Assembly (NCBI GenBank): GCA_002390225.1
Contig: DGOW01000002.1
Coordinates: 1-6,951 of the forward strand
From: Gemmatimonadales bacterium UBA4456
Lineage (GTDB): Bacteria > Gemmatimonadota > Gemmatimonadetes > Longimicrobiales > Gaopeijiaceae
DNA length: 6,951 nt
Reading direction: 5' to 3'
Below are positions 5,719-6,951 of the stretch, piece by piece. A program made the translations under genes and the position numbers. The notes under the pieces are model-generated. The model searched no databases and was not told where the DNA came from. It was given only the letters and a program-made list of their open reading frames with translations. Position 1 is the stretch's first letter. Each line of letters starts with the position of its first letter.

Positions 5719-6171
5719 GTGAAGAGGACGGACGAAGCACATTGGCGGGCGTTGGAAGGCATGTACGTGGGATCGCCCATCAATACGATCTATGCCCCGC
5801 AGATCGAGGTCGGGCACGAGACGGCCTCGATCGAAATCGAGGTCGGGGACCACTTCTTTCACGCGGCGGGAGCCATTCACGGCTCGGTCACCTGGAAAAT
5901 GCTGGACGACGCTTCGTTCTTCGCTGCGTCCAGTCTGGTCGATGACGTGTTCGTCCTGACAACGTCGTTCACCAGCTACCTGACTCGTCCTGTCTCCGAG
6001 GGCATGCTTCGTTCGGTTGGACGCGTCGTGAACCGGAATCGCAGTCAGATCGTGGCCGAGGCAGTCGCGTATGATCAGGCGGGGCGGGAAGTGGGGCGGG
6101 GCAACGGGATCTTCGTGAGGAGCCGTATGGAGCTCGCGACAATCCCGCTGTATGCCCAGGCCAAAGGATGA
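5719..6171 (+). CDS. PaaI-like hotdog-fold thioesterase
   Basis: A 150-residue, single-domain hotdog protein expected to hydrolyse an acyl-CoA or related thioester in the cytosol; the substrate is unknown. The sequence shows the PaaI/YbgC-type hotdog pattern: an N-terminal helix (HWRALEGMY), strands, then the active-site helix A-I-H54-G55-S-V-T-W-K-M-L-D63-D, in which D63 sits at the catalytic acid position nine residues after the His, as in the HGG-x6-D motif. The third motif residue is Ser instead of Gly. SYLTRPVSEGMLRSVGRVVNR is the usual central strand region. GTG 5719 is preferred: GGAGG at 5710-5714 is close (4 bases), and the later ATG 5761 would cut into the conserved first helix. It lies between rplT and pheS, where E. 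coli has only the pheM leader, and is probably co-transcribed with pheS, 57 bases downstream. Confidence 0.85.
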   Translation: MKRTDEAHWRALEGMYVGSPINTIYAPQIEVGHETASIEIEVGDHFFHAAGAIHGSVTWKMLDDASFFAASSLVDDVFVLTTSFTSYLTRPVSEGMLRSVGRVVNRNRSQIVAEAVAYDQAGREVGRGNGIFVRSRMELATIPLYAQAKG

Positions 6172-6228
6172 TAGTTTTCCGGCTCGTGCTCATCCAACTG
6201 GCCCATAGACTTACGGTGGTCGACCTCA

Positions 6229-6951
6229 GTGAGTGAACCAAATCCGATCGAGGCCCTGAACGCACTCGAAGTCGAGGCGATCGCGGCTGCGGAGTCGGCC
6301 CCTGACGCGGACGCACTGGAGACCGTGCGGGTGAGTTACCTCGGGCGCAGCGAGGGCCGGATTTCAGCGATACTCCGCGGCTTGGGTCAACTCCCCGCAG
6401 AAGAGCGGCCGGCTGTCGGTCAGCGCGCCAACCAGGTGAAGGGGGCGGTTTCAGCGGCTCTCGAGGCCCGGACTGTGGCGCTGTCGGGTCCGGCGGCCTC
6501 GAGCGGTCTCGACCTCACGATGCCGGGCCGTGCGCGCTGGCAGGGGGGCTTGCACCCCATCACGCAGGCCATCGACGAGATCTGGCACATCTTTCGCGAT
6601 CTCGGCTTCGCACGGGCTCGCGGCCCCGAGGCGGATACCGAGTGGTACAACTTCGAGGCACTCAATACGCCGCTCGATCACCCGGCTGCGGACGAGCAGG
6701 ATACGCTGTACCTGGTCGACTCCGTCCTGCTGCGCAGCCACACGTCCCCCGTACAGATGCGGACAATGGAGGCCAACGAGCCCCCGATCCGGATCATCGC
6801 ACCCGGGTGGGTTTATCGGCGCGACACGTACGATGCGACCCATACCCCCGCATTCATGCAGATCGAGGGTCTGGTGATCGACGAAGACATCACCTTCATC
6901 GACTTCAAGGCGACGCTGGCCGAGTTCGCCCGTCGCTACTGGGGCCCGGAC
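6229..6951 (+). CDS. pheS: Phenylalanyl-tRNA synthetase alpha subunit, 3' truncated by the window
   Basis: Catalytic subunit of the alpha2-beta2 enzyme that charges tRNA-Phe. The first 241 of about 340 residues are present. GTG 6229 is the only in-frame start; a GGTGG at 6215-6219 is its modest ribosome site. Residues 1 to about 95 form the N-terminal coiled-coil arm, with VSYLGRSEGRISAILRGLG. The class II core follows: GLH109-P-I (motif 1 entry), H171-T-S173-P-V-Q176-M-R (ATP and Phe contacts), motif 2 VYR197-R-D199, and FMQ211-I-E213-G. Two positions differ from the usual pattern: W194 in APGWVYR, where most homologues have GRVYR, and M210 in FMQ, where most have FHQ. Catalytic positions otherwise look intact. 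pheT would be expected beyond the edge. Placement after thrS-infC-rpmI-rplT matches the gene order in E. coli and many other bacteria. Confidence 0.96.
   Translation, partial: MSEPNPIEALNALEVEAIAAAESAPDADALETVRVSYLGRSEGRISAILRGLGQLPAEERPAVGQRANQVKGAVSAALEARTVALSGPAASSGLDLTMPGRARWQGGLHPITQAIDEIWHIFRDLGFARARGPEADTEWYNFEALNTPLDHPAADEQDTLYLVDSVLLRSHTSPVQMRTMEANEPPIRIIAPGWVYRRDTYDATHTPAFMQIEGLVIDEDITFIDFKATLAEFARRYWGPD

Noticed and set aside
6168..6236. 22-codon ORF overlapping the thioesterase stop and the pheS start, considered as a pheM-like leader
   Set aside because: It contains only one Phe codon and there is no terminator before pheS; the ATG overlap with the preceding stop may be chance.
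1..6951. tRNA genes, CRISPR arrays, insertion sequences, attachment sites
   Set aside because: No cloverleaf, regularly spaced repeats, transposase or long inverted/direct repeats were found on either strand by eye.

Overview
The window is GC-rich, bacterial and coded entirely on the + strand. It holds a conserved translation cluster, thrS - infC - rpmI - rplT - (hotdog thioesterase) - pheS, preceded by three genes of a probable secreted or membrane operon. The gene content fits an environmental Gemmatimonadota-like or related bacterium: a C-terminal tail resembling the large BNR/sortilin-repeat proteins common there, and a secreted CubicO-type serine hydrolase with an N-terminal disulphide-type extension. 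This placement rests on protein style, not on a phylogenetic marker analysis.

Region 1 (1-2049): the 3' end of a large secreted-type protein, a 63-residue two-helix membrane protein and a 479-residue exported serine hydrolase with the SxxK and YxN catalytic motifs. The genes are separated by only 3 and 5 bases and probably form one transcript.

Region 2 (2050-2310): the most interesting part. This is not an empty spacer. It carries an unannotated 25-codon leader ORF (GTG at 2129 behind an AGGAG), with six threonine codons, five of them clustered at 2147-2167. Mutually exclusive RNA pairings and a strong Rho-independent terminator (2229-2262) follow, just before thrS (threonyl-tRNA synthetase). 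It has all the parts of a classical ribosome-stalling attenuator that would sense charged tRNA-Thr.

Region 3 (2311-5645): full-length thrS. A 270-base structured leader follows, with four hairpins and a UUCG-loop terminator. Then comes infC (IF3), which has no ATG/GTG/TTG start for its N-terminal domain and almost certainly starts at an ATC (4504) behind GGAGG, followed by rpmI (L35) and rplT (L20). The infC leader may be a site of L20- or IF3-type autoregulation.

Region 4 (5646-6951): a PaaI-like hotdog thioesterase sits between rplT and pheS. The pheS gene (PheRS alpha subunit) starts at GTG 6229 and runs off the right edge. No RNA genes, mobile elements, CRISPR arrays or long repeats were seen. 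The long antisense ORFs are GC-driven shadows.
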